The notes: generated from the sequence alone by a model not told the origin. Shown: positions 17,065 to 25,628, counted from the first letter of the stretch. The stretch is 64,000 nt of DNA from Flavobacterium subsaxonicum WB 4.1-42 = DSM 21790 (GCF_000422725.1 NZ_KE383910.1:1-64000); one strand, 5' to 3'. Numbers and translations are program-made.

Positions 17065-18228
17065 ATGGAACTAAAAGTACCCAACTACATTAAAACGGTT
17101 TTTATAGCCCTGCTAATTATCATAATTATCTTTTTTATGATAGTTGCCAAGACTATCCTGGTGCCGCTTTTGGTATCGGGCTACATTGCCATGCTGCTAA
17201 CATCGTCCTGCAACAGGCTGGAACGCCGCAAGATACCCCGTAGCATTGCCGCTGCAATCTGCCTACTGCTATTTATAACCGTTATTGGCGGTGTCTTCTT
17301 TTTAATCTACTTACAGGTGCGCGGCTTTATGGCCGATCTGGGCGATGGCCTTACCGAAAAACTAAACACCTTTGTTATAGAGGCTAACCGCTGGTGCATG
17401 GATACCTTTGGTTTTGACTTGGGTATGCCCCGAGGCTTCGAAATGAAAAAGGCCGTAGAAATTGTACAGCCCGAAGAAGGCGGCACTACCCAATTGGTTT
17501 TCAGCACACTAAACACCATATCTAACATTATACTGCTGCCGGTGTTTATATTCTTTTTGCTTATTTACCGCGATCACCTGGCCGTGTTTGTTACCAAAGT
17601 ATTTAGTAAACAGGACAATACGTTCTTATTGGACAAACTAACCTCCATCCGAAAAATTGTACATGCCTACATATTAGGGGCCGGCAAGGTAATGCTTATA
17701 CTGGCCGTGGTAAATACCGCCGTACTGTTTGCGCTGGGCATTAAGCACGCCATATTTTTTGGGGTACTGGCCGGTATGCTTAACATTATTCCGTACTTAG
17801 GGCCATCGTTAGGGGCCATACTGCCGTTTTTGTTTGCGCTTATAACCAAAGACAGCCTGTTTTACCCTATGGCAGTAGTAGTAGCATTTACACTAATACA
17901 ACTGCTTGAAGGTGCGGTTCTTACACCAAAAATTACAGGGGGCAACGTTAGCCTAAATGCGCTGGTAACCTTTTTAGGCTTGCTTATTGGCGGTGCTATT
18001 TGGGGTATACTGGGCATGATACTCATAATCCCAACCATTGCGATTATGAAGAAGCTCTTTGAGCTGAGCCCTGACACCCAGCCCTATGCCTACCTTTTTG
18101 GCGAAGAAGACAGCAATTGGTTTAAAAAGCGGGAACGAAAGACTAAAAAAGCCCAGGCTCTGAAGGAAAAAAGCGCAGAGCATGATGAGGAGGTAAAAAA
18201 GATCATGAAGAAGGGAGAGAAGAACTAA
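17065..18228 (+). CDS. AI-2E family transporter (PF01594-type permease)
   Basis: A 387-residue inner-membrane protein of the AI-2 exporter-like family. There are about seven to eight hydrophobic helices: two pairs in the first 100 residues (IALLIIIIIFFMIVA, AAAICLLLFITVIGGVFFL), a soluble loop, then a C-terminal bundle including the family motif NIIPYLGPSLG and the closing GGAIWGILGMILIIPTIAI. The charged tail (about 355-387) is lysine/glutamate rich. Members have been linked to autoinducer-2 export or Na+/H+ transport, and the substrate here cannot be read from sequence. Its 3' end overlaps the converging bioF gene by 26 bp. Confidence 0.85.
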   Translation: MELKVPNYIKTVFIALLIIIIIFFMIVAKTILVPLLVSGYIAMLLTSSCNRLERRKIPRSIAAAICLLLFITVIGGVFFLIYLQVRGFMADLGDGLTEKLNTFVIEANRWCMDTFGFDLGMPRGFEMKKAVEIVQPEEGGTTQLVFSTLNTISNIILLPVFIFFLLIYRDHLAVFVTKVFSKQDNTFLLDKLTSIRKIVHAYILGAGKVMLILAVVNTAVLFALGIKHAIFFGVLAGMLNIIPYLGPSLGAILPFLFALITKDSLFYPMAVVVAFTLIQLLEGAVLTPKITGGNVSLNALVTFLGLLIGGAIWGILGMILIIPTIAIMKKLFELSPDTQPYAYLFGEEDSNWFKKRERKTKKAQALKEKSAEHDEEVKKIMKKGEKN

Positions 18229-19357
18229 GCAGTTCCAGCATTTGGGTTATCTGCTCTTGTGTGTTAAACGAGTGCAGGCAAAACCGCAGCCGCTCCTGCC
18301 CCTGTGGCACCGTAGGCGAAAGTATGGCCTTTACGCCAAAGCCTTTTTCTTGTAAAACTGACGATATAATTTTTACATTTTCGTTACCGGAAATTACCAT
18401 GCAATGTATAGCAGAGCTACTATCTATAAAGCTTTTCAGCTCCAATCTTTCGATTTCCGATTTAAAAAAACTTATGATATGTTTTAGCTTGTTACGCTCT
18501 TCAACACATTGTTCGAGGTAGTTATAGGCCGTTAAAATGGTGGCTAAAGAGTGGGGCGGCAAACCGGTGGTGTAAATAAAGCTGCGGGCATAATTGGTTA
18601 AATACCGCTTTAACCCTGCCGACCCTAATACCGCCGCGCCGTGGCATCCAAGCCCTTTGCCAAAAGTTACTATTCTCGCAAAAACCTTATCCTGCAGGCC
18701 CAGCTGCTGCACCATACCCTCGCCTTTGTTGCCAAAAACGCCCAGTGCATGGGCCTCATCTACCACCAGCCTGCAATTGTATTCGGCGCAAAGTAAAACC
18801 AGCGCGGGCAAATTGGGGCTGTCGCCATCCATCGAAAAAACCGACTCGGTTACTATAAACACTTCCGCCTCAAGGCTCCTTTCCCTATGCCGTTTTAAAG
18901 CCTCTGTAAGCACCTCAATATTGTTGTGCGCAAACTTATAGGCACTGGCATTACTAAGGCGTATACCGTCTCGTATAGAGGCGTGTATGTACTCATCATA
19001 CAGCACCACATCGCCCTTTTGCGGCACGCACGAAAAAAACCCCACATTGGCATCGTAACCGGAGTTAAACACCAACGCGCTATCTATATTATGAAACGCC
19101 GCCAGGTACCGCTCTGTAATGGTATACAGCCCGTGGTTGCCCGATATTAGGCGCGACCCCGTTGCGCCGTTGTGCACTATGTTGTTTTGAAGCAGGTATT
19201 TATGCGCCCCGTCGAATATCAATCGGGAGGCAGAGAACCCAAGATAGTCGTTAGAACAAAAGTCGGCCATAGTATGCTCACAGCCCAAAACCCTGAGCGA
19301 ATTGTTACGGCTGCGTTCGGCCAGCTTGTCTACTAACGATTGCGGAAGACTTTTCAT
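18203..19357 (-). CDS. bioF: 8-amino-7-oxononanoate synthase
   Basis: A 384-residue alpha-oxoamine synthase that condenses pimeloyl thioester with alanine, the first committed ring-building step of biotin synthesis. Seen: SNDYLGFS, the glycine-rich GATGSRLISG, the DEAHALG segment with the PLP-contacting aspartate D200, and the PLP lysine K234 in TFGKGLGCHG. The length is normal. It lies apart from bioDA, convergent with and slightly overlapping the AI-2E family gene. Related enzymes (KBL, SPT) are possible, but the company of bioA and bioD favours BioF. Confidence 0.88.
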   Translation of the reverse strand: MKSLPQSLVDKLAERSRNNSLRVLGCEHTMADFCSNDYLGFSASRLIFDGAHKYLLQNNIVHNGATGSRLISGNHGLYTITERYLAAFHNIDSALVFNSGYDANVGFFSCVPQKGDVVLYDEYIHASIRDGIRLSNASAYKFAHNNIEVLTEALKRHRERSLEAEVFIVTESVFSMDGDSPNLPALVLLCAEYNCRLVVDEAHALGVFGNKGEGMVQQLGLQDKVFARIVTFGKGLGCHGAAVLGSAGLKRYLTNYARSFIYTTGLPPHSLATILTAYNYLEQCVEERNKLKHIISFFKSEIERLELKSFIDSSSAIHCMVISGNENVKIISSVLQEKGFGVKAILSPTVPQGQERLRFCLHSFNTQEQITQMLELLSSSLPSS

Positions 19358-19418
19358 AACTCAAAAATACACAAATAAAATGTAATGTAAAAAAACAAAA
19401 ATATTGTTTTTCGGCTTT

Positions 19419-19452
19419 TTGTTATCGTTTATCAATAATTTATATATATTTG
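19419..19452 (+). promoter_or_regulatory. Bacteroidota promoter for the DUF2975/XRE operon
   Basis: TTG at 19419-19421, a 23-base spacer and TATATTTG at 19445-19452, followed by the ATG at 19474. Both elements and their spacing fit the Bacteroidota -33/-7 consensus. Confidence 0.6.
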
Positions 19453-19473
19453 CTGAATCAAAACAATCAAACC

Positions 19474-19977
19474 ATGAAAAATTTATCACTACTTAAAACC
19501 TTAACAAAAATACTGTTTGTGCTGTGCCTTATCGGGATCTTTTTTTACGTGCCCTTTATACTAATGGTAGCGGTATTTCCGGAAAGTGTACCTGTAAAAA
19601 TTAATGGCGAAGCCGCAACCACCACCACCGTAGAAACCCTTATACTAATGCTGGCCCTGGGCATTGGCTTCGCGTTTTTTACCTATGCCCTCTACCTCTT
19701 TAAAAATGTACTGGAGCTTTTCCAGAAGAAAAAGATATTTCACGACGATGTTATTAAAAACTTTAACCAAATTGGTAAGGCCATTATAATAGGTTACTTT
19801 ATCATGGTACTATCTTACGTTGGTTACTGCCTGGCCGCACAAAAGCTGATAGAAATTTCTGCAGAGGGCTTTAATCAGTCTATATTAACCGTTGGCCTGG
19901 GACTGTTTTTTATGGTATTGAGCGAAGTGTTCCTGATGGCAAAAAACATTAAAGAAGAAAACGACTTAACAGTATAA
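19474..19977 (+). CDS. DUF2975 family membrane protein, copy A
   Basis: A 167-residue protein with four predicted membrane helices (for example ILFVLCLIGIFFYVPFILMV and LILMLALGIGFAFFTYALY) and the amphipathic KKKIFHDDVIKNFNQIGKA segment typical of DUF2975. It ends in EENDLTV, matching the ends of the next two genes. DUF2975 proteins are often encoded with a small XRE regulator, as here; no biochemical role is established. The start at ATG 19474 is placed just after the promoter. The next gene starts 4 bp after the stop, so the four genes 19474-21263 are one operon. Confidence 0.75.
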   Translation: MKNLSLLKTLTKILFVLCLIGIFFYVPFILMVAVFPESVPVKINGEAATTTTVETLILMLALGIGFAFFTYALYLFKNVLELFQKKKIFHDDVIKNFNQIGKAIIIGYFIMVLSYVGYCLAAQKLIEISAEGFNQSILTVGLGLFFMVLSEVFLMAKNIKEENDLTV

Positions 19978-19981
19978 CCCC

Positions 19982-20509
19982 ATGAAATATCATTTAAACA
20001 TTATACTGTTGGCCCTGCGTGCCGCTATAGTACTGGTTTTTGGCATGGTTGCCTTTTATGCTTTAAACATTTACGACAGCATTTTAAACCCCAATGCCGA
20101 AACGGTTGTCGACTCGTACCTGCCCCAATTTAAAATTCCGCAGTTTATAATACCGCCCGCCTGGGGTACACCGGTGTTTTTATCGCTGTACTTACTACTA
20201 TTAATCTACCTTATCTTTAAGCTGTTAGAACTGCACAAAAGCCTGGCCAATTTAAAAAATGGCCATGTGTTTTACGAGCGGCAATCGGCAGAGTTTAAGT
20301 CGGCCGGCAGTGGCATTATTATTTTTGCCAAATGCCAGTACCTGCTGTTTTGCACCCTGGGCACCCTGGTATATGCCAATATAGCCATATTTTTAACCGA
20401 GCTGCCCTGGTTTTTTGCACTGTACCTGATAGGTAAATTTGTTTTACTGCTGCACTACATGGCACAAAAAGGCGAGTTTTTACGTGAAGAGAACGAACTA
20501 ACTGTTTAG
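19982..20509 (+). CDS. DUF2975 family membrane protein, copy B
   Basis: A 175-residue paralog in the same operon with four membrane helices. It begins MKYHLNIILLALRAAIV, almost the same as copy C, and shares the motifs VFYERQSAEFKSAGSGIIIFAK and KGEFLREENELTV with it. Copies B and C are clearly the products of a recent tandem duplication, while copy A is more distant. The loop between helices 1 and 2 (residues about 30-65) is where the copies differ most, which points to that extracytoplasmic part as the specific one. Confidence 0.72.
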   Translation: MKYHLNIILLALRAAIVLVFGMVAFYALNIYDSILNPNAETVVDSYLPQFKIPQFIIPPAWGTPVFLSLYLLLLIYLIFKLLELHKSLANLKNGHVFYERQSAEFKSAGSGIIIFAKCQYLLFCTLGTLVYANIAIFLTELPWFFALYLIGKFVLLLHYMAQKGEFLREENELTV

Positions 20510-20511
20510 TT

Positions 20512-21045
20512 ATGAAACACCATTTAAACATTATACTACTGGCATTGCGGGTTGCAATTGTAGTAGCTGCGTGCATGGCCGGATATCAGTTTATTTGCTT
20601 TGGTGCCTGTATGTATTATCAGGATGCTTCTTTAAGCTTATTAAACCATTATTTTACCCCCCTTGCGCCTAACCATAAATACGGTAGTTACCAAGCCCAG
20701 TTTTTACCCTGGTATTGCCTGTGCTATGGTTTTTTGCTTACTTATTTTACACGTGTTTTAATACGTTTACGCCAATGTTTTGTAAAGTTTAAAGCGCATA
20801 CTATTTTTTACGAAGAGCAGGCTCAACAAATAAAACGTGCCGGCACAGGTATTATACTTTTTGCCAAAGGCCGGTATTTATTATTGTGTGCATTTGGAGC
20901 CATTTTTTTTAATGCAATACAACTGTTTGTAACAGAAATACCTGTTTTTTTAATGTTTTACCTATTAGGCAAATTGATATTAGTGTTGCACTGTATGGCT
21001 AAGAAGGGCGCTTTTTTACGCGAAGAAAACGAATTAACCATTTAA
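20512..21045 (+). CDS. DUF2975 family membrane protein, copy C
   Basis: A 177-residue paralog of copy B, starting 2 bp after its stop. It has the same four-helix layout, opening MKHHLNIILLALRVAIV and ending KGAFLREENELTI. The first extracytoplasmic loop is longer and cysteine containing (CFGACMYYQDAS), unlike copy B. The function is unknown; the operon ends with an XRE regulator 2 bp downstream. Alternatives such as a bacteriocin-type immunity protein or a signalling module are guesses. Confidence 0.72.
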   Translation: MKHHLNIILLALRVAIVVAACMAGYQFICFGACMYYQDASLSLLNHYFTPLAPNHKYGSYQAQFLPWYCLCYGFLLTYFTRVLIRLRQCFVKFKAHTIFYEEQAQQIKRAGTGIILFAKGRYLLLCAFGAIFFNAIQLFVTEIPVFLMFYLLGKLILVLHCMAKKGAFLREENELTI

Positions 21046-21047
21046 CC

Positions 21048-21263
21048 ATGCCTATAATTATAAACCTGGACGTTATGCTGGCCAAACGCAAAATGCGCAG
21101 TAACGAGCTGGCCGAAAAAGTGGGCATAACCACCGCCAACCTCTCCATTCTAAAAACGGGCAAGGCCAAGGCCATACGCTTTAGCACCCTCGAACTTATT
21201 TGCGAAATTCTGGACTGCCAGCCCGGCGATATTATGGAATTTGTAGATGACAATAAATTGTAA
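21048..21263 (+). CDS. Small XRE/Cro-type HTH regulator (YozG-like)
   Basis: A 71-residue, single-domain helix-turn-helix protein of the Cro/C1 type. It has the classic recognition core (MLAKRKMRSNELAEKVGITTANLSILKTG) and the closing motif ICEILDCQPGDIMEFV seen in the YozG-like family that accompanies DUF2975 genes. It is the last gene of the operon and most likely represses the promoter at 19419-19452. Confidence 0.85.
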   Translation: MPIIINLDVMLAKRKMRSNELAEKVGITTANLSILKTGKAKAIRFSTLELICEILDCQPGDIMEFVDDNKL

Positions 21264-21651
21264 ACCTGGATAAATGGAACGCGCCTGCCCGGATTAAAAT
21301 GGAACGCGGATGACACGGGTGCTGCGCAGCCGCTGATTTGCACAGATTTTTAAAAAGTTATTCAAACATTACCCGAAACCGTCATTGCGAGGCACGAAGC
21401 TATCTCATTATTGAAACTTTGCGAAATAAAATGGAACGCGCCTGCCCGAATGGTACAGGCGGGGACGGCACGGGTGCTGCGCAGACGCGGATTTGCTCAG
21501 GTTTTGCAGCTTCACACCATTCTAATAAACCAAACGCAAACCATTTAATCTTAAATAGATTGCTGCGCTCCGCAGGCTGCGCTCGCAATAACGGCATCGG
21601 GTAAAGTCAGGCAAAAGAAGGTATACACCAAAATCTAAATCTCCCATAAAA
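21264..21651. repeat. Intergenic region packed with nested dispersed repeats
   Basis: No gene is seen. The region holds two copies of an AAATGGAACGCGCCTGCCCG block (21272-21291, 21428-21447) and two copies of CACGGGTGCTGCGCAG (21314-21329, 21469-21484). It also holds a hairpin CGCCTG/CAGGCG (21439-21461) and a 13-bp near-perfect inverted repeat bounding 216 bp (21379-21391 with 21582-21594, the CCGTCATTGCGAG type). A related block recurs inverted at 50682-50718. Such elements are common between genes in this phylum; they look non-autonomous and carry no transposase. Confidence 0.7.
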
Positions 21652-21682
21652 AAAACCCTTCTTATTGCTAAGAAGGGTTTTT
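21652..21682 (-). terminator. Bidirectional terminator after atpC
   Basis: A stem AAACCCTTCTTA with TAAGAAGGGTTT, loop TTGC, with A residues on one side and T residues on the other; 20 bases beyond the atpC stop. Confidence 0.8.
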
Positions 21683-21701
21683 AGTAAGTATAGATGAATT
21701 T

Positions 21702-21989
21702 CTAATCAACCAAAATAATGATTCTGTTGTCTTTAAGTTCTAATGTACCCGCTGTAATAGGCAGTACGAACTTTTGGTCTTTGTCTGATTTTGTAAACCT
21801 GTCTGAAAAAGCAGCATTGGTTTTAAAATCAGGAACCGCAATCTTAACGTTTCCCTGCACCAATATCGAAACAATGTTGGCGTGGTGGTTAAGCATCTGG
21901 AATTCGCCATCTACACCCGGTACAGTAACCGATGTTACTGCGCCTTTAAACAAATGGCCTTCCGGCGATACTATTTCTAATGATAACAT
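21702..21989 (-). CDS. atpC: ATP synthase F1 subunit epsilon
   Basis: A 95-residue epsilon subunit consisting of the N-terminal beta-sandwich only. Family motifs: LEIVSPEGHLFKG, VTVPGVDGEFQMLNHHANIVS and ITAGTLELKDNRIIILVD. The C-terminal helical hairpin that inhibits ATP hydrolysis in E. coli epsilon is absent, as usual in Bacteroidota. It is the partner of atpD 86 bp upstream; the other ATP synthase genes are not in the window, consistent with the split arrangement of this phylum. Confidence 0.93.
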   Translation of the reverse strand: MLSLEIVSPEGHLFKGAVTSVTVPGVDGEFQMLNHHANIVSILVQGNVKIAVPDFKTNAAFSDRFTKSDKDQKFVLPITAGTLELKDNRIIILVD

Positions 21990-22015
21990 AGTTTTAGTTT
22001 TGGGTTACGTGTTAC

Positions 22016-22043
22016 GGGTTTTGAGTTACGGGTTATAAAACCC
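22016..22043. repeat. Small palindromic element between atpD and atpC
   Basis: An inverted repeat GGGTTTT/AAAACCC around a copy of GTTACGGGTT, which also occurs just before it (22011-22020). It could tune the expression of atpC relative to atpD. Confidence 0.5.
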
Positions 22044-22075
22044 TGAACACAAAACCCACAACCCGATAACTATTA

Positions 22076-23587
22076 TTATACTTCGGCAAGCATTTTTTGT
22101 CCGGCCTCTATAGCGTCTTCAATGGTACCTTTAAGGTTAAAGGCAGCTTCAGGAAGGTGATCCAGTTCGCCATCAATAATCATGTTAAAGCCTTTAATGG
22201 TATCTTTAATATCTACAAGTACACCAGGTATACCTGTAAACTGCTCTGCTACGTGGAACGGCTGAGAAAGGAAACGTTGTACACGGCGTGCGCGCGATAC
22301 AGATAGTTTATCCTCATCACTAAGCTCTTCCATACCAAGGATAGCAATAATATCCTGTAGCTGCTTGTATTTTTGTAATATTTCTTTAACACGTTGTGCA
22401 CAGTTGTAGTGCTCATCGCCAAGAATTTGCGGGGTAAGAATCCTTGAAGTAGAATCTAACGGGTCTACCGCAGGGTAAATACCAAGCTCGGCAATTTTAC
22501 GAGAAAGTGATGTTGTTGCATCTAAGTGGGCAAAGGTTGTAGCCGGTGCCGGGTCGGTTAAGTCATCCGCAGGTACGTAAACCGCCTGAACCGATGTAAT
22601 AGACCCTTTTTTGGTAGATGTAATACGCTCCTGCATAGCGCCCATCTCTGTAGCAAGTGTAGGCTGGTAACCTACCGCTGCCGGCATACGGCCAAGCAGA
22701 CCAGATACCTCAGAACCCGCTTGTGTAAAACGGAAAATGTTGTCTACAAAGAAAAGTACGTCTTTACCTTGTGCTTCGCCAGCACCATCACGAAAATACT
22801 CTGCAATGGTAAGGCCTGATAAAGCAACACGTGCACGGGCTCCCGGCGGCTCGTTCATCTGTCCGAAAACAAATGTAGCCTTAGATTGCCTCATACCTGC
22901 TTTATCTACTTTGCTAAGGTCCCAGCCACCGTTTTCCATAGAGTGCATAAAGTCGTCGCCATATTTAATAATGCCAGACTCAAGCATCTCTCTTAAAAGG
23001 TCGTTACCCTCACGTGTTCTTTCACCTACTCCTGCGAATACCGAAAGACCACCGTGACCTTTAGCTATATTGTTAATCAACTCCTGTATAAGTACTGTTT
23101 TACCAACACCAGCACCACCAAATAATCCAATTTTACCACCTTTTGCATAAGGCTCGATAAGGTCGATTACTTTAATACCGGTAAATAAAACCTCTGATGA
23201 AGTAGAAAGATCTTCAAATTTTGGTGCCGAACGGTGAATTGGCAATCCACTATCGCCTGCTTTAGGCAGGTTACCAAGACCATCAATAGCGTCTCCAATT
23301 ACATTAAACAAACGTCCGTAAATATCACCGCCAATAGGCATCTGGATAGGAGCACCTGTACCGGTAACCTCGTAACCCCTGCTAAGGCCGTCTGTTGAGT
23401 CCATTGCTATGGTACGAACGATGTTATCGCCCACGTGCGATTGTACCTCAAGTACTAATAATGAACCATCTTTTTTAGTGATCTCTAATGAATCGTAGAT
23501 TTTTGGAAGCGCGGTATTTTCGGTGTCAAACACCACATCTACCACCGGCCCGATAATCTGTGCAACTTTTCCTATTACTTTAGACAT
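22076..23587 (-). CDS. atpD: ATP synthase F1 subunit beta
   Basis: A 503-residue catalytic beta subunit of F-type ATP synthase. Seen: Walker A GGAGVGKT at about 157-164, the catalytic glutamate region GVGERTREGNDL, Walker B DVLFFVDNIFRF, and the DELSEED-like segment as MEELSDEDKLSVSRARR. The start MSKVIGKVAQIIGPVVDVVF is typical. It is the first gene of a two-gene operon with atpC and has its own promoter at 23649-23680. Confidence 0.97.
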   Translation of the reverse strand: MSKVIGKVAQIIGPVVDVVFDTENTALPKIYDSLEITKKDGSLLVLEVQSHVGDNIVRTIAMDSTDGLSRGYEVTGTGAPIQMPIGGDIYGRLFNVIGDAIDGLGNLPKAGDSGLPIHRSAPKFEDLSTSSEVLFTGIKVIDLIEPYAKGGKIGLFGGAGVGKTVLIQELINNIAKGHGGLSVFAGVGERTREGNDLLREMLESGIIKYGDDFMHSMENGGWDLSKVDKAGMRQSKATFVFGQMNEPPGARARVALSGLTIAEYFRDGAGEAQGKDVLFFVDNIFRFTQAGSEVSGLLGRMPAAVGYQPTLATEMGAMQERITSTKKGSITSVQAVYVPADDLTDPAPATTFAHLDATTSLSRKIAELGIYPAVDPLDSTSRILTPQILGDEHYNCAQRVKEILQKYKQLQDIIAILGMEELSDEDKLSVSRARRVQRFLSQPFHVAEQFTGIPGVLVDIKDTIKGFNMIIDGELDHLPEAAFNLKGTIEDAIEAGQKMLAEV

Positions 23588-23951
23588 TGCTTATGTATTT
23601 ATTAAACAGCTATTTATCGTTTTTGAAAAAACCTATTTTTTTCGAGTGCAAAGATAGTTTTTTATTACCCAATTATGCAAATTTTAATATTGCGTTTTTT
23701 GCAATAAAAAACCGCATTTTACTAAATACACCCACTAATTGTAGTTATAGGGTATTTGCTTTTGAGAAATTGTACGTGAAGTTATATTTTTTGAGGGGCT
23801 TGTTTAAGCATTTCACTTATTATAAACTTTTGTGAGTTTTCCTCATAGACATTCCTGCTCTCTCTGTTACAATCTGCCCATGCCCGGCAGTAATCAGATC
23901 ATCGAAGGATTGTATGCTGTTGTTTTTTCATAGTTATTAAATTAACAGTTA
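23588..23951. other. 364-bp intergenic region upstream of atpD
   Basis: Contains the atpD promoter (23649-23680) in its first 100 bases. The rest is AT-rich apart from a GC-richer patch at 23850-23925 with short open frames that I cannot assign; no convincing gene, RNA or repeat is seen. Confidence 0.5.
23649..23680 (-). promoter_or_regulatory. Bacteroidota promoter for atpD-atpC
   Basis: On the minus strand TTG (23680-23678), a 21-base spacer and TATCTTTG (23656-23649); transcription would start near 23643, about 55 nt before the ATG. Confidence 0.6.
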
Positions 23952-24794
23952 CTATTCATTTAAATGCATATTCAAACCATTACTTATAATTTTTGGCCAG
24001 CCAATTTTACCTAATTTAATATTATCAAAAGCGTAGAACATGAAAGACAACCCTAAACCATAAGCAAATCCATCGGTTGTTTGAGGACTATAAAACGACT
24101 TATCTTCCATAAAAAATGGTGATTCAATTTGTGTACCAATTGCTGGGATAATTAATGAGCTATAATCTGCTATAATTAAATCCGGCTGCATACTTTGCTC
24201 TAAAGAAGATATTTTTATTAAAAGCTCATTAGTTCCAATATTTGTTTCCAAAATTTGCTCATTACTTTTCCTCCTGACTCCACGAGAAAATATTGCAGTG
24301 TAAATTGGATTTCCTTTTGTTGGCCAATGAGGCTTTGGTTTTAAAAAAGGAATACCATTTACCGAATATTTACTATACTTAACATCTTGTCTGTATAATT
24401 TCTTTACATTCTGGCATTGCGACCAAGCTTTTTCAATTGTATTTCCGCCTGATCCCTCTATAATTAAGGTGTTTTTTGCCTCGATATATGCGAATACTGC
24501 TTCAAAAGGAATTTGTTGTTTTTGAGCAAATGTGTTATCTTCCAATAATCTTAAAGTTGGAAAATGGAATTGGTCGTAAATTATTATATCGTCTCCGACC
24601 GAATTCCCATCAACTGTGAATATACTTCCCCTGCAAATACCATAATAATTTGGCAAGGCAACTCTCAAGGATTTACATAAAGCTATTTCAAATTCATCAC
24701 CAAAATCAAAATTGTAAATTGTCGAAATTTCATTAAAATTATTTAAGAACTTTTGACTAATGTTCTTCAGAAAATCATTATACATGTAACCCAT
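23952..24794 (-). CDS. DUF6602-like protein, predicted PD-(D/E)xK nuclease-like fold
   Basis: About 280 residues, solitary and markedly more AT-rich than its neighbours, with frequent Ile/Asn/Lys codons ending in A or T. The motif order resembles DUF6602: an N-terminal helical part (GDEFEIALCKSLRVALP), GICRGSIFTVDGNSVGDDII.IYD, then the strand FAYIEAKNTL. The spaced D and E-x-K pattern looks like a PD-(D/E)xK nuclease core, which is inference. Such genes often lie in defence or mobile contexts; no partner gene is seen. The start is uncertain: ATG 24794 is chosen, ATG 24785 is as good, and an upstream GTG at 24821 is possible. Confidence 0.6.
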   Translation of the reverse strand: MGYMYNDFLKNISQKFLNNFNEISTIYNFDFGDEFEIALCKSLRVALPNYYGICRGSIFTVDGNSVGDDIIIYDQFHFPTLRLLEDNTFAQKQQIPFEAVFAYIEAKNTLIIEGSGGNTIEKAWSQCQNVKKLYRQDVKYSKYSVNGIPFLKPKPHWPTKGNPIYTAIFSRGVRRKSNEQILETNIGTNELLIKISSLEQSMQPDLIIADYSSLIIPAIGTQIESPFFMEDKSFYSPQTTDGFAYGLGLSFMFYAFDNIKLGKIGWPKIISNGLNMHLNE

Positions 24795-24860
24795 ATGCAA
24801 AATATTAATTTTTATTAACACAAAATTTATTCTCAGCGGCTTCAGTAAAATTCATGAACC

Positions 24861-25628
24861 CTACCCCTGCGGATTAAAACACGCGTGCAGCATTTTATAC
24901 AGTTCGGGGTGTTTGGCTTCTAACAAATCGGGGCGTTCAAAAAAATATTCAGATACCACCGCAAAAAACTCGGCTTGATTGGTGCCGCCATACTCACGAA
25001 TATCCGATTTATCGTCGTTAATCTCCTCCATGGTTTTGTGCATTAAATCCAGCCATGGTAAAATGTATTGCTTTTGCAGTAACTGCTCCGGTATACCATC
25101 GGTAGCACCATCCATCTTATCTATTAAATGCACAAACTCATGAATACCAGTGTTGCTTTTATCGGTAGTGTTGCTAAAACCGTGGTGCAGTGCCCGGCGG
25201 CTCAGTATCATTTGCTTTTCGAACCTTCCCGAACCCACCAGCCCGCCAATATTGCGCGACGCAGCGGTATCGGCAAATTCCAGATCGTTATTAAAATAGT
25301 CGGGGTACAGCAAAATACCGCTTAAGTTGTAGTAATGCCACTCTTTAAAGCCAAAAACCGGAATTACGGCACTACAGGCAATCAGTATCTTATCCAGGTC
25401 GGTAATCTCAATTTCCACACCCTCAATATACACCTCGCTTAAAAACAGCATCATGCGCTGCCTGAATTCGGGTTGCCTTTCGGCCGGCAGTTCGCGGTAA
25501 AAATGCACATTGTCCTGCAACAGCTCCAGCCACCCCTGTGGGAAAGCCTCCACTACACCTTTATTAGGTTTTTTATATAAAAAGAAGCCCGCAAGTAGTG
25601 CCGCCACTAAAAAAATAACGTAAATCAT
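24861..25628 (-). CDS. Zinc-dependent peptidase, MtfA family (M90)
   Basis: A 255-residue protein with an N-terminal membrane anchor (MIYVIFLVAALLAGFFLYKKP) and the M90/MtfA metallopeptidase domain. The zinc motif HEFVH is in SNTGIHEFVHLIDKMDGATDG, with a distal glutamate in NQAEFFAVVSEYFFERP as in the family. E. coli MtfA binds the repressor Mlc and controls glucose uptake; whether that applies in Bacteroidota is unknown, and the membrane anchor is a difference from E. coli MtfA. I start at ATG 25628, since the upstream TTG would place 17 polar residues before the helix. Confidence 0.82.
   Translation of the reverse strand: MIYVIFLVAALLAGFFLYKKPNKGVVEAFPQGWLELLQDNVHFYRELPAERQPEFRQRMMLFLSEVYIEGVEIEITDLDKILIACSAVIPVFGFKEWHYYNLSGILLYPDYFNNDLEFADTAASRNIGGLVGSGRFEKQMILSRRALHHGFSNTTDKSNTGIHEFVHLIDKMDGATDGIPEQLLQKQYILPWLDLMHKTMEEINDDKSDIREYGGTNQAEFFAVVSEYFFERPDLLEAKHPELYKMLHACFNPQG

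Noticed and set aside
23587..23835. Plus-strand open frame of about 82 codons upstream of atpD
   Set aside because: It lies over the atpD promoter, has no recognisable family or ribosome-binding site, and its composition looks like random AT-rich sequence.
23850..23925. GC-richer patch with short open frames on the minus strand (for example one reading DDLITAGHGQIVTERAG)
   Set aside because: Two overlapping frames are open, neither has a start codon, and I recognise no family; most likely noise or an unidentifiable remnant.
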